Shown here: positions 1-12,001 of the stretch, piece after piece
How positions within the stretch are numbered: the first letter of the stretch is position 1
Layout: the number at the start of each line of letters is the position of its first letter
Source of the DNA: Marsupella aquatica
Taxonomy: Eukaryota; Marchantiophyta
NCBI GenBank assembly: GCA_973895155.1
Contig: OZ316898.1
Span: forward strand, 6,820,001-6,884,000
DNA length: 64,000 nucleotides
Reading direction: 5' to 3'
Made by a program: the position numbers and the translations under genes
Notes under the pieces: model-generated
What the model was told of the DNA's origin: nothing
Database searches by the model: none
What the model saw: only the letters and a program-made list of their open reading frames with translations

Positions 1-222
1 CTTTGCTTCCCTTGTCAATCAATCTGGGAAAATGGTGAGCTTGATTTGCCCTATGCCAAGTATTTGCTTGATCAGTTTGAGTTCCACACATTCTTCCATT
101 ACCAAGACTTTCAAATGTGCAAGCAAACCAAAGGAACAGCAAACATGATCATGGTTACTAACATTAAGTTTCTGACACGTGAATATGAATATCACCTTTC
201 AGATTCTCCTAGTTTTTTTTAG
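1..222 (+). CDS. Possible 3' end of a gene entering from the left (unrecognised)
   Basis: Frame 1 is open from the first base of the window for 73 codons and closes with TAG at 220-222. The peptide is rich in aromatic and charged residues (for example YLLDQFEFHTFFHYQDFQ) and is not low-complexity, which favours a real terminal exon or a recent pseudogene over chance. I do not recognise the family. No start codon or upstream exon is visible because the window begins inside it. The T-run just before the stop could mean that the true exon ends earlier. It could also be a coding fragment inside a transposon. Low confidence. Confidence 0.25.
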   Translation, partial: LCFPCQSIWENGELDLPYAKYLLDQFEFHTFFHYQDFQMCKQTKGTANMIMVTNIKFLTREYEYHLSDSPSFF

Positions 223-1923
223 GAGAACCGCTAGATTTGGCAATTGCTCCCCTATGCCAATGTATTTGGTGGATTAAAATACCTGCCTATTCCTTTGTAT
301 TGGTAGCTAAGGTTTTTTCTGGGTAAGAATTTGACAAAAACTTGTCAGATGGAAAAGGATGTAAGTAACTCATCAAGAAGGCTTTTTTGTTGGCCTCTTC
401 AGCCTTCTTTGAAAAAGAGAGGAAAAAGAGGTGTAGAAATAATGTAACAGTTTTTAAGTACAATGCCACCAAGGATTGGGTAATTAGAATACTTTCATGG
501 TTTTCACTTTATTGATATAGTGCAGTGGTTTTCTTCTACGATTACTTGGGTTAACTTGACTTTCATGTGTCACCTGTTGATTGCATGCCTGGAATTTTCA
601 TGCAGACAGTTTCCGTTACCATTTTCGAAATTTCCAAGAGCAGTCTGGTGATGGACAATGCTGAAAGAAGAGACCATGTGCTGACACATCTCTCACAGAG
701 GGCGGAGTTTGACTTGTGTTTAACCATTGTCTGTCTTTGGTTATCCGTATTATAATTGTTTCTGGTCCCATATTATATAGAATTATGAGTCCGGATGGAC
801 CAAGGGATTTGTTCTGCCCATCCCCATGGATTATGCATGTACAGTCACCAGTCAGTTTACACTAGGAGAAAAGTGATCTACTTCTTCGGAAGGACACCAC
901 ACTTTCGCTAAGGATGCCTCAAGTAACTTTTCCAGGCACCTCGGCCAACTGTAAACTGTTTGTTTTTGGCAAACTTGTGCATTTACTTGGATAACTTTGG
1001 GGTCTTTGTTTAATCTCAAATTCTTCCAACTTGTTCTCTGATGTAGAATCTATTACCCACAAAATTTGGAATTTGTTTAGATCATTTTCCTCCATTTCCA
1101 ACGAGTGCAAATATGACCAAATGTTATAAACCAACCACCAATGGATGCTTCACCTTTGTGTAGTGCGCTCCAAGTAGTTTGGCAGTGAGCAACAAATTAC
1201 CACTTTGGGGAAGGACACTTTAGTTTTGTGAAGGATGCCCTGAGTGGTTTGGACATGAGACCAACTTACTGTCGGCTGAACTAATTAAGACTGGTTGCAA
1301 ATGGTCTGAAGCCTGTTTATAGGTCAGATTTAAATTGGAACCGTTAAAATTTCTATAAAGGTCTACGCCAGTCATCCAAGTTGTCGAAATCCATCCGGGC
1401 TTCACCGCAAACCCTAGATCCATCCTGGCTTTGTCTCTTCTCCCTAGATCCATCCTGGCTTTATTTCCTCCCTTAGGTCCATTCTGGCTTTATTTTCTCC
1501 TTGCTGGTATTGTACAAGATGAATCTGAGCTTTGATCGGAGGGTGGTGAATGGGTGCTGCTCCGAAAATGCAACTATCGCACTTGTGGTGTGCCAACTCC
1601 AGGTCATCTGGAGTATCAGTACACTTACTTGTGGTTCAAAAGCTCAATAATCTAAATAAGAAGACACAAAGTCCCCAACAACCACCGAATTCTTGACTAC
1701 TAGCCCCAACTAGCTGTTCAACCTGAATAGAGGAGAGTAATAGACGAGAGGACAATAATATATTTACTATTCTCATCCTTTGAAGGTTAATAATGAAAAA
1801 AAAACCATCATGCCTGGCCCCATCATTTTAACAATTATACATATCATAAGATACTCCTACTATGGACATATAGTATCTTCACTCTAGAATTCTAGACCTC
1901 AAGTCTAGTTTCCCTTCGTCCTT
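223..1923. other. Intergenic, no supported gene
   Basis: Only short open frames in mixed orientation occur here, with no conserved motif. A short unit about aggregating phrases such as 'ctagatccatcctggc' is repeated near 1410-1490. The last 100 bases are the proximal promoter of the downstream FKBP gene. Confidence 0.5.
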
Positions 1924-1932
1924 TATATATAA
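1924..1932 (+). promoter_or_regulatory. TATA box of the FKBP gene
   Basis: TATATATAA lies about 145 bases before the FKBP start codon. It would set a transcription start near 1955-1965 and a 5' leader of about 110-120 bases. This is a position-based inference; no transcript is visible. Confidence 0.5.
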
Positions 1933-2074
1933 GATGGGATTGGGGCCCATGTCGGGAGATCACCCTCCCATGGATGCCTGCCTCCCATTGAGCAGGCTCT
2001 TGAGCTCTTGAGCTCGCCAGTCAGTTGCCACGAGCTGCACATTTTCATCTTGCAACGGAGAGTGAGAGACAGAG

Positions 2075-4144
2075 ATGGCGTTTGCAGCTGCACTCTCAGC
2101 CCCTTGCTGGATACCACAATCGCCAGCCCGGACTCATGGGCCATTCTCTCTTTGCCCGTCCAAGTTGGAAGCGAAGTACCCACGAGACGGATGCAATCTT
2201 TCCACTTCGTTACCTCGCGTCAGCACGGTTAGAGCAAAGGAATCGTCTGGACAACTTCCATCAACTTCTTCAAACGGGGGCAGCATGGATGTGCCAATTT
2301 CCAGGAGAGAGGCCATCTTGCTCGTGGGTTCTGGAGCTGGAAGGAGTCTCGTTGCCACCGGTATTGTGTTTTGTGCCTCCACCTCACTAACAGACTCTCC
2401 CGCTGCTGCTGCTGAGACCAAGCCAAGGCCACAGTTCTTCGATCTGAACGGGTCTGGAGGTGTGAAGGCGTTGGACATTCGGGAGGGAACTGGAGCGATT
2501 CCTCATGTTGGAGATAAGGTGAGGGGAATCTGCGAGGAGAAAGCCTCCGGACTTTATGTCGTTCTGTTCAGTCTCCTTCAACAAAATGACTGGAAAATGT
2601 CAGTCGAATTTCCGTGATACTAGAGAGAAGGAATTCAGGGTTTTCATGAATCTTTTGATCCTTTTGGCCCCTCTTGTGGGTTACAGACTAGCAAATGATG
2701 GTCATCTTTGCGTCATTCCATTGTGAGTAAAGACAATTTCTTTGCTAGCTGATGACCTGCCCCAAACGAACACATAAAAATAGAAACTCGAAAAAATAGA
2801 GAACCTGAAGATGCTCTTGTTGCGTCAGTAGGGGTTGAAGCTGGACGTGACTTTCTATTTGTTCTCTCGCTTTTCAATTAGACTGTTTTCGTCTTTATTT
2901 GTTACCTTTGCAGTTGTGTGATGATCTTTCACTCGGCCGTGGAAGGTTTGATTTGCTGGGGAAAGTAGTATTGGAAGAATCTCCAACTATACCATTGTAA
3001 CCATTCGCCATTGAAAGATTAAATCCCCGATCCACAGTTCATGAAATCAAACCTGGCGTCATTATCGGACATGGACTGACACGACAGTTACCATCATTAG
3101 TTGGGATCGGAAAGAGTTGTGTCTTACACTGGCTCTCATCAACTCACCGGAAATGTGTGCTTTTTATGATATCTCTTCAGTTGTGGAGTTTGCTTTGTCA
3201 TATTACGGGACGGGAGTTCTTTGACAAACTGCAGTAGAATGTAATTTGTGGACTTATACAGTCAGGTGAGCAGCTGGATGTTGTGTTCGCTAGGTAGCCA
3301 TTCACTATTATGCACGGCTGGCGGCAAAGCAGGGGTGGCGCTTTGACTCCTCATACGATCACAAAGATCAATCTGGCGCACCTGAGCCATATGTTTTCGT
3401 CATTGGAGATGGCACGGTGGGTTTGCTGTTTCTGATTTCGTCCAGCCTAAGATAGTTCAGCAAAAAAGTTCGTCATTGCTTTTGTGGTAATGGTTGGATC
3501 CACTTTTTCTTTATGGCATCCAGACATGATATTCTGCAGTAATTGTGGTCAGATGCAGTTCCATCCATTCTAGTTTGTCGTTTGCAATCTCACCTTCCCT
3601 ACATTTTATGTCACGTGTGCTCTTATAAAGCCAAACTGGAGAGTTGTCTCGCATAATTAGAAGTTTGAGCAAGTTTTGTTGGTTTTGTCAGTAAAGAGGC
3701 ATGTTCAAGATTTCTCTAGAATTTCACTAATGGTGTTCCTTAGCAGGTCATTGCAGGGCTTGATAGTGCATTGCTTAGCATGAAAGAGGGAGGTGTACGC
3801 CGTGTGATTATCCCACCATCGCAAGGCTACCAAAACAAGGAACAGGGACCGATTCCACCCAATGTAAGACTTAGCAAATTTCAATGCTATGTTCATCAGA
3901 TTGACCATCTTACTCCGTGGCCTGCCCATTTACCGTCGTGGTTCATTTTGGATTAGGAGGATATAAGATCGCTCTATTCCAGTTCAAAGGAGTTGAACTA
4001 ATATTGAGATGGCGTGTACAGTTCTCTGACCGACAAAGACTTTACACAACGATCTTCAACCCAACACGGCTTGCCAATGGAGAAGGTTCAACACTAGGAA
4101 CTCTAGTGTTCGACATCGAGTTGTTGGGTATCCGCCCCAACTAA
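2075..4144 (+). CDS. Thylakoid-lumen FKBP-type peptidyl-prolyl cis-trans isomerase (FKBP16-1-like)
   Basis: Four exons join in frame: 2075-2518, 3294-3416, 3747-3863 and 4022-4144, giving 268 residues. Residues 1 to about 70 look like a stromal transit peptide. Next comes a twin-arginine signal (SRREAILLVGSGAG, RR at 77-78), a hydrophobic stretch and an AAAA cleavage region near 110-113, so the mature protein should be exported to the thylakoid lumen by the Tat route. The FKBP fold follows: GDK/VAIHYYARLAAKQGWRFDSSYD, with the slash marking the first intron, then FVIGDGT, GGVRRVIIPPSQGY and a C-terminal TLVFDIELLG. FKBPs isomerise Xaa-Pro bonds, but many lumenal plant members have weak or no activity and act as assembly factors. 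The insert NPTRLANGEGSTLG near the end matches one plant subfamily that I recall as FKBP16-1; the subfamily label is from memory. All introns are GT-AG and the first three exon ends are phase 0. The ATG at 2075 is the first in frame after the TATA box. Confidence 0.9.
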
Positions 4145-5374
4145 ATGAACTCGCTATCGGAAACTGCATCGAGGAAAACGCTATGCAAATTGGCAACTTC
4201 AGCTTCGAAGGGGTTGATTTGCCAATGTGAACTGACGTGCGTATCTTAGGAGGCTAGCAAAATTGCCATTAACTTTACTATTAGCATGGTTCTCTAGACC
4301 CTGAAATTTTTAGACGACATACTCGTCTCTGGGGATGCTCATCTATCGAAATGGTTACCTGTTTCCGAATGTAATGTTCTCCATTTTCTAGACCTCTTCA
4401 AATGATACCATGGCTTTTGGCGATTTTCAGATTCAAGTTGCTGCTGTAATCTAGTTCCCCAAATATTAAAAATAATTGGGCTGTCACTGGCACGATCTTT
4501 CCTCTTCGATTGTACTTGAGACTTGATTATTTTATTCCAGGGAAAGCCTCGAGAGTTTTCCGTCCGTGGACTACTCACGAAATTTCTATCCAATCGTTCA
4601 AACCTGCTGATATTGTCTTTTCGTAGCTTGAATCCGTGTAAATATACAAGTTTACTATTCAGTCCGCGAGCATTTATTTGGATTCTGATCATATGATATG
4701 GGGTACCAAAGCTGATTTCAGTGTTGGCTGGATGGCAGCCTGGGTCGTCCTCGCTTCCCTGTTTGTAGTTACTGACCTAACATGCTGGCAAAGAGGATGA
4801 ACATGATATCTTTGGGTTAAATCAATTCCTGAGCCACGAGGATCATAACGAGTCTCTCAGATAGCCATGAATTGTGCGGCATTTGAAAAGGACTTTACCG
4901 AGACTCACTGCCTGAGAATCTTGTTGAAGCATAAGCCACGTAACTCACACAAACACGAAAGCCCAGAGACAAAATAAACATTATTGTCAAAGTCACATTT
5001 CATTCAATGTCTAGAATCATGACATGTCGGTTGTAACAAAGCTAATGTACCTGTTTTAGAGTCACAATTCCTCGGCAGTTCAATAACGCAAAGAATTTAT
5101 GACATCTAACTGCTTACATCTGCTAGTTCTGCACGCCAATAGGTCGCATTCTACCTTTGATAAGAGATAAACTTGATGTATCAATCAGCCGGCTCCCATA
5201 TTGGACCTATGTGTGTCCTTTCATTGGGGCCAGTGTGTTCTATCTATACAGCTACTGCACTAGAATCTACAATATGCAATTGGGATATTAGATTCTGTGA
5301 GAAGTACGTCTGAAATAGTCAAATTATGTGAAAGAAATGACCTAAGATATTTCTTACTGCACAAGTTCAACGTT
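4145..5374. other. Region between convergent genes
   Basis: This is the 3' flank shared by the FKBP gene (plus) and the coiled-coil gene (minus). An open minus frame at 4339-4692 has no recognisable motif and no splice context. AATAAA-like signals are present near 4973. No RNA gene is seen. Confidence 0.5.
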
Positions 5375-7592
5375 CTATTTTTCTTCAGGACTGGTCGTTA
5401 TTTCGGTTGCTTCTGGATTTTCAGCTGAAACTCTTGCTGTTGTATTTCCGGCTGCCGCAAGGTCGTTCGCTTGGGCTCTCTTTGCCGCTGCCACATTCTT
5501 CAGTTGCTTAACAGACCCTACTAGAGTAGAGGCTCCCTTCTCGCCCTCGAGTACATCAGCGACATCATCCACAATCTTCTGGACCTTTTTAGCCAATTCT
5601 TCAATCTGTGCACATAGAAAGGTGGGTTGAGAGTTTGGCTGTAATTCAGGACAGACACTTTTCTATCAGCTGAAATTCTGCGTGTAGTTCGCTGACAGTA
5701 CTCTGTCTTCAGAGAATATGTTTTATCAACTTTATTCCACCTCAGGAGTCTACAAAGGGGATAACTTTATGCCAATGTGATAACGCTCATAAAATCCTTG
5801 CATTATTCGCGTACCTGTCGAGAATATTGATCTTGAGGCGGGACAGATTGGCTCGCCAGTTTCTTAGATCGAATGTAGATGTATTAAATCGTCGAGAGAT
5901 GTAGATGTATTAAATCGATCTTAAATGTAGTATTGCATCATTTACGAAAGGTTTCTACGACTACGTACCTTTTGGGCAATCTTCTCCACCTCCTCGGCCC
6001 CCAGTTCAGCAGCGTTGGCGAGCTCCTCAACCTTATCAGCAATTTCAGTCACAAATTTTGCTCCCTCTTCTACCATCGCTGCGGCAGCATCCACTTCCGC
6101 TGTTGGAGACGGGACCACATCAATGGACGCGTCAGCTCGACTGTTTCTCTCTTCAATCGCTAATCTATCTCTCGACTGACTTCAAGTATTTCGAAGACTT
6201 CCAGATTGGTAAACTCTTGATTTGCTGGTTAAGTAACCACTTTCCTAGTCCAAAACAAATCCAGACTTACCTTCCACTTGCTGAATGAGAGCTCTGGTGG
6301 GTAACAAGGTTGCCAAAAATTGGAAAATCTTCTCAATCCTGAGTATTCCAATTAATCAGTGTGAGAAAGATAGACAGCTCCTTGAACTGAGTTTAAACGA
6401 TCTGCCAAATCTCATAATTTCAAAAAATTAAATTTCACTCTCTTCGAATTCCAAGCCATAACACCAGTACTATGAAATCAACGTCTGCCACGACAACAGA
6501 GTATTTCCAGACGGAAAGGACTTTGTTATTGTGCTAGATGTAAGGCGCATTTCCTACTTACAATTCTACAATAAACGAAATAGGTCCTGGCGATGGCGAA
6601 CCTCCTGGTGCAGCAACTGAATTGATTGAAAAGCATCTCCTAGTATCCCACGGCCTGCCACGACAAGAACAACCCCAAAGTTCTATTCATTCTGCAACTG
6701 ACACATCACCCTTCGATCAAAGGAGTAATCAAATCTGTCTCAACTTCAGTTCTCTTTCATTTCCCTTGTGTCACCTGGGTGAAAAGGAACTACATTGCGA
6801 ACCGAGCAACCACTTTTGCTGCCTGAATGGTAGAGCATTGCCTATTCCAAATTAAGAAGAAACGATATCCCGAGCCCTTCCACCCATGCCTCTTCCTTAC
6901 TCCAAGCCTGATAGCAAGCGGCCACTTACATCCGGCAGATGAGCAATTCCTCTGTTCCTTCCGCGTCACTCGTTAAACAGCAAAATGGGTGGTCCAGTAT
7001 AATAATAATTCACTTTCATTCGTCCAGTCCTTTCTTGTTGGCTTAAACCCACTTCACGATTCACAGGGAGTTTTTGAGCAAATCAGTTGAGTGAATGCGC
7101 AACTCCAGGTGGAATTGCAAGCTTTAAATACCGCCGTCCATGGTCATCTTCTCCTAGCTTACTCGCTGTTCACTCTTAACTTACAATTCAATTCAACTCA
7201 ATTCAATTTCTGGCTACATCGCTCTGTACGTCCGCTAGCTTCATGCGATACTGAGGCAAATTCCCAAGACAAGGGTCGGCAAACCACACCCACAAATACA
7301 CGTACCTTGGGTTCAAGTGGCGTTCAAGTTGAGGAGACCGTCTGAAGTGGGCAGAATTGGCGAGCATAGCCGCACCGGTAGTAGAGGGGTCGAATCCCGC
7401 CATTCTGGTATGAGAATGAAGAAAAGCTCGAGAGCTTGACGAGAATACAGTAGGACAAAGACGAGATCCAGGCCCAAAAGCAACTATAGGTACCATGTGA
7501 TTCTCCATTATATCTAGTCCTCTCACAGTAGCAACAGTCCTTGTTAGTGACACCATTCGTCCCATCACCATGCTCCCACCTATTCCTGCCAT
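5375..7592 (-). CDS. Small plastid-type coiled-coil protein of unknown function
   Basis: The two 3' exons are convincing: 6140-5969 (57 full codons) and 5605-5375, joined in phase 0 across a clean intron. They encode an Ala/Glu/Lys-rich helical segment with repeated heptad-like VEELA, EEVEKIAQK, IEELAKKVQKIVDDV, then a polar tail ending TTSPEEK. Possible upstream exons chain in frame: 7592-7306 (Met start, Ser/Arg-rich leader), 6968-6930, 6616-6562 and 6293-6271, for 268 residues in total. The leader has the composition of a chloroplast transit peptide. The small middle exons rest only on splice consensus and frame, and the acceptor at 6141 lacks a good pyrimidine tract. I do not recognise the family. 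A stromal or envelope structural role is a guess from composition. The gene converges on the FKBP gene. Confidence 0.5.
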
Positions 7593-9741
7593 CTACTGCA
7601 GCTTTTCCAGGCTTCCAGCAGCCTTCCTCGAGACTGGTAATAAGAGCGTCACTTTATCTCAGTTAACACTGCTTGAGGAGATGAGCTGTACAGAGCTGGA
7701 CGACCTTTCAGAGGACGGTTGAAAAGGGAGGAAGGATGGCGAAGTGCAGGGATCTCTTTTGTAATCCAATCAGCTTTATGTACAACTCTATCAGGTCAGG
7801 AAAGTGGAAATCTTGACGGATAGATGAATTGACCAAGATGTGTGTAGCATCCCTCCAGATTGAAATTCTCTCCCTGCGCAAAAGACTCGATGCTGGCAGA
7901 CTAAAGTTAGGCCAGTCGGACAGATGGGCGGTGGTATACTGATGTGAAATTACCACTCGCTTCCAAAGACTTCTATGTTCCTGGTGACGAAGCGATAAAT
8001 CCGGTAGAGGTTTCGGACCAGGTGGGTGGAGATCAACCGCTGCAGAACAGGATTGACGACCTGCAGGAGCGAGAGAGTAAAGGCCAGGGAAACGGTGAGG
8101 CGGAACGAGTATAAGACGAAGGGCCACGGGAAAACCATGGCAGACAATTTGCAATGACTCTGAAACTTTTTGTGGTGGAAGAAAGTGGAGACAGACGGAA
8201 AGGTTGCTGCTCGATTGGGGGGTAGCAATTAATTCCCAAATGGTATACGTAACTCCTCCAGTTGAGGAAGCTGACTTGCTTGAAATTTCCTGCTTGCTTG
8301 CTGGTCTGGTAAACGACCTGCCCGGCAAATTTGCACTAAAGGGCAGGGCAAGCAATTGGGATCCTTGAGTGCTGCTGACTGCAATTGATTGGATGGATGG
8401 AGGAATCATGGGGATCTACTTATTGTAGGACAGCACTGAAATGGTGATGGTCAACTGATTGAGAAACAGTATCAAGCACTTATTCCTTTCCGTAGATCTT
8501 GAGTGACAGCATCGATGGATGTAGAGGGCTATTCCCCATTCACACATATCTGAGAACGGCACCAAACGGTGAACCAGAAGCTAGACCCGGCAGAATTACT
8601 TTCGCAAATTAAGAATTGTTTCACTTGGAGCACCAAAACTTGACTCGTTCCAACAGAAAACTCTCACGCGCTTCCTTGCTGAGTCCCTTCTCCTCCTCTA
8701 CTTAGCACGGCGTCTAATTCCCCCTTCCATGCCCGGACGGCAGGTCCCTTGGTCAGCCTCAACAAGAAGCAAGCTCTAGATGAACGCTACACTCCACGTT
8801 TTAATTGCCCGATCCCTGACTTCCTCCCGCTGCTGCCTTCTGTGACGTGCTTCAGACGGACTGCGAACAAGTAAGCAAGTAAGCAAGGTGAGTGAAAGAC
8901 TGCTGGACAAGATTCCAGGTACAGTGCTTCGAACGTTAAATAAGCAAACAATGCTGCAACAACATACCCACGGCAGGTGTTTAATTGCGTGTCTGGTGAT
9001 TGCTTGATTCACTCAATGGCATGCGGTCCGGGTCACCAACCACCCTTGATGTATACTGCAGCTGCGGAAACCCTGGCTCGTTTGTCTCAAATATCTCGTA
9101 CCCTCACACTCTCTCCGGTCTAAGAATTCGTCGTATCGCTTGTCGATCCTCTGTTTTGATGTAAGTGACAACTCCTGCTCCTCGATCACACAGAGTTCTT
9201 ATCCATCCACTACAGCTCTTTCATTTCTGCCCTGAATTTCTGAAGGGCATCATTCACTTTCTGAGTGTGTCACAACCCAGATAGACGTCCCCACAACCCT
9301 GCCTCGGGATTTGTTCCTGCTGCAGGCACTTTGACTCTTGCTGTTCAATTCAGTGGTCTATGCAGCATTGCAAGATGCAGAAGTGGAAAGCAAAGCTCAA
9401 TTGCAGCCCAGTGGTGTCCAATTGCACATGCCAATCACCTCGAATCGAATCCATACCCAACAACATCCACAGCCATCAAAGGAAATCAGTGTCTACCGAT
9501 GGCAGAGAGGGTTGAAGTAGGCTGGATGGAATGCACCGCCTAATCTGCCATTGTTGCCTGTATGTATGCGAATGTAGTCCAATCCAGTACAATTTTGTGG
9601 TGCAGTGAACTTGGTGCCCCTTGCTTTGTCCCCAGGCCGGAAGCTTTCTTGGATCTCTAGTGGTAATAGAGGCGGCTAGCCAAGCTGATATGGAATCTTC
9701 AAAAGCCGATTCTGGTCTGGTCCCGTGCATGGTCACGAGCC
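7593..9741. other. Gene-like composition but no gene that can be supported
   Basis: GC content here is higher than in the repeat regions. Long open frames overlap on both strands: minus 8409-7708 (233 codons), minus 8228-7950 (hydrophobic) and plus 7911-8114. None shows a known motif. The first part may hold the promoter and 5' leader of the minus-strand coiled-coil gene. Confidence 0.4.
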
Positions 9742-9819
9742 ATGGATCCTGCCTACTTTGGTGTGGACCTGGACGAAGATCCCGATCTTGGAATCACTCG
9801 GTTCGGCAGGAGCGACACG
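9742..9819 (+). CDS. Possible orphan first exon
   Basis: An ATG in a strong plant context (GCCATGG) starts 26 codons reading MDPAYFGVDLDEDPDLGITR and onward to GRSDT. A GTGAGG donor follows at 9820 in phase 0. The acidic, non-repetitive peptide resembles real coding sequence, but I find no matching second exon in the next 12 kb, which is repeat-rich. It could be the remnant of a gene split by transposon insertion, or chance. Confidence 0.2.
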
Positions 9820-9867
9820 GTGAGGTTCTATCAGAATGTCTTTACAAGAGTGGGCACTTGTGACTTT

Positions 9868-10420
9868 TTTCCACCTAACCAAATTGGAGTGGACACTTCT
9901 TCATCTAGATAGACTTGTGACTTTTTTTCACCCAACCAAATTAGAGGGCCAGTTCTCGTTCTAGATAGGCTTGTGACTCCTTTTCACCAAACCAAATTGG
10001 AGGGACACTTGTTCTTCTAGACAATCTCAAGACTAAACATGCCTTGAAATGAAGTTCAGTAAATGCAAATCCCGTCAACGAGGAGGGGGCCACAAGACCA
10101 GACATGTTTGGAAATGTGACCTTTTCTCACCAAAACAAACTGGAGTCCATTTCTTGTTCTAAAGATAGACAGAGGACCAAACATGTTTGAAATGAAGCTC
10201 AATAAATGCAAATCCTTTGAATGAGTTTTCCTTTGGGCCACAAGAGCAAACATGTTTTGAAATGTGACCTTTCTTTATAAAACCAACTAGAGGGCCATTT
10301 CTTGTTCTGAAGATAGACTCAGGACCAAACCTTTGAAATGAAGTTTCATATATGCAACTCCCTCAAATGAAAGGAGGGGGAGGGGGGCACTCCTTGTTCT
10401 AAAGATTTACTCTCTACCAA
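9868..10420. repeat. Degenerate tandem repeat, unit about 120-135 bp
   Basis: Four or five diverged units share the phrases TTGTGACTTTTTTTCACC, CCAAATTGGAGGG, CACTTCTTGTTCT and ACCAAACATGTTTGAAATGA. The same phrases occur singly near 13,880 and 45,940, so the unit belongs to the dispersed repeat described at 39,900 and 51,435. Confidence 0.65.
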
Positions 10421-11073
10421 CCAATCCCACCTTGTGTGAACGAGAAGATGCTAGGAAGATTCCTTATCTGATTTTGCTAGAGTATTTTCTGACAGTCAAC
10501 ACTCCCTAGATTTCAAGGATGACCATTAGATCCTGGCTCTTGGGGTCTATGGCTAGGTGGGAAATTGGCTAATGGAAGACAGCAAACCTAGCCAATTTTT
10601 ACCACCTTCAAGATGGGGAATGTAGCAAATATTCACAACTAAAAATATGCTTCTCTTGACCGTTTATCTTTCAAGTGAAAGTCCATTAAATGCAATTTCC
10701 CTTCAATGAGGGGGGCTTTCGAAGAATGACTGGATGGACACTTATTTGTTTTCTAAACTGAGATTTCATCACAACCATTGCTTACTCTGACTGGTTTTTC
10801 TTGACTATAGAAGAGTTTTGGCGTCTGTTCCAGCTCAGGTTTGCACAACCCTACATGGGACTTGGTGGGTCTGAGTATCCACGTGTACACTATTCTTGTG
10901 GCCAAATTTGGTCAGTCGTCTCTTGGTTTGCATACCGGGTTACATTCCTGACATTGGCCCCTCAGTTCCTCTCTGGCCTGGATCCTTGGATTTAGGCTCA
11001 AACTGGCCTAGTCATTTTGGTCTGGGAAAGGTATGACTGTCCATCCCGTGCTCCTTGTAAAGCACCCTTGACG
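10421..11073. other. Repeat-derived intergenic sequence
   Basis: Low GC and phrases shared with the neighbouring repeat family. The open plus frame at 10801-10995 has no conserved motif. Nothing further is supported. Confidence 0.4.
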
Positions 11074-11260
11074 AAGGAGCCAAGTTTGGAAATGTTTGGA
11101 CCACCTGTTGGAAGTGTCTAAAGTTCATTAAAAAATAAACATTCCACAATAGTATATACTTGGGCCCACTGAGTGCGATGTAGGATTGGTGGGTACCATA
11201 CTGGAGTGGGCCCTTAAGTTGTGTACAGCTAATAGCAACCTTTTCCACTCATCACACCAT
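11074..11260. repeat. Dispersed repeat copy
   Basis: The segment runs from AAGGAGCCAAGTTTGG through ATGTTTGGACCACCT, CTTGGGCCCA and GATGTAGGATTG to a final GGGCCC. The same order is found at 13,964-14,130 and, more weakly, at 46,383-46,512. Confidence 0.65.
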
Positions 11261-11789
11261 CCAGATTTAATTTCACAAAGAATGGAAAGAAATAAAGTGC
11301 CCACTTCACACACTCATGGGTGAGTATCACTTATGAACAACATCATAGCCTGGTCAACAGACAAGTTGAACATAGGGTTCTTTACTTCTTTCATGCCTAG
11401 ACCATTTCGGTACTCTATGGTGGATGGCTTTCTTTCTGTGTGAGTGTGATAATTGATCATCACTCACCTGATTTTTTCCCATTTTCTCAATTCTATGAAC
11501 CCTTCTTTGATTTTGGACAACCTTTACTGGGAAACTCATTTATTATGGTCCATTGGATCCTGCCATGCAATGCTGCCAATTATTATGTCCTGCCCAGTGG
11601 GCAGAAGTGGAAGACAAGAGACTTACTGCCTTCACATTTCCAAAAACTACCAGTGGTATGCAGATCCACATAACTACAGAGTTTGCTCAACATTAGCCAT
11701 TCCCCGAGCCATTCTACCCTAGATTCTAGCAAGCATGGCCCAAGGTAGCATTCTCATTGCCACAAGTGAGGTTATGAGTTCAAGTTTTC

Positions 11790-12001
11790 TTAAACCACAC
11801 CTGCCCCTATAAAGAGCTACGGGTAACCCGTAGCTTTCATTGTAAAGAGAAATTGTTCAAGAATGGACTTTGAGCTCCACAAAAGGTGCTGATTGCAGAA
11901 CTTTTTTTGGCAAGTATTCCACAAAAGGTGCTAGCTTTCCACCTTTTATGGTGAGTAGTGAGACGTGGAATGAGGCTTTCATAGTGGCAGGTGTGGTTTA
12001 A
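11790..12001. repeat. Short inverted-repeat element (MITE-like)
   Basis: TTAAACCACACCTGCC at 11790-11805 is perfectly inverted as GGCAGGTGTGGTTTAA at 11986-12001. Just inside lies a 21-bp palindrome, AGCTACGGGT A ACCCGTAGCT (11815-11835), and the phrase CCACAAAAGGTGCT occurs twice. The 212-bp span could fold into one hairpin. No clear target-site duplication is visible at the borders. Confidence 0.45.

Noticed and set aside
2134-2478. 114-codon minus-strand frame
   Set aside because: It is the antisense of FKBP exon 1.
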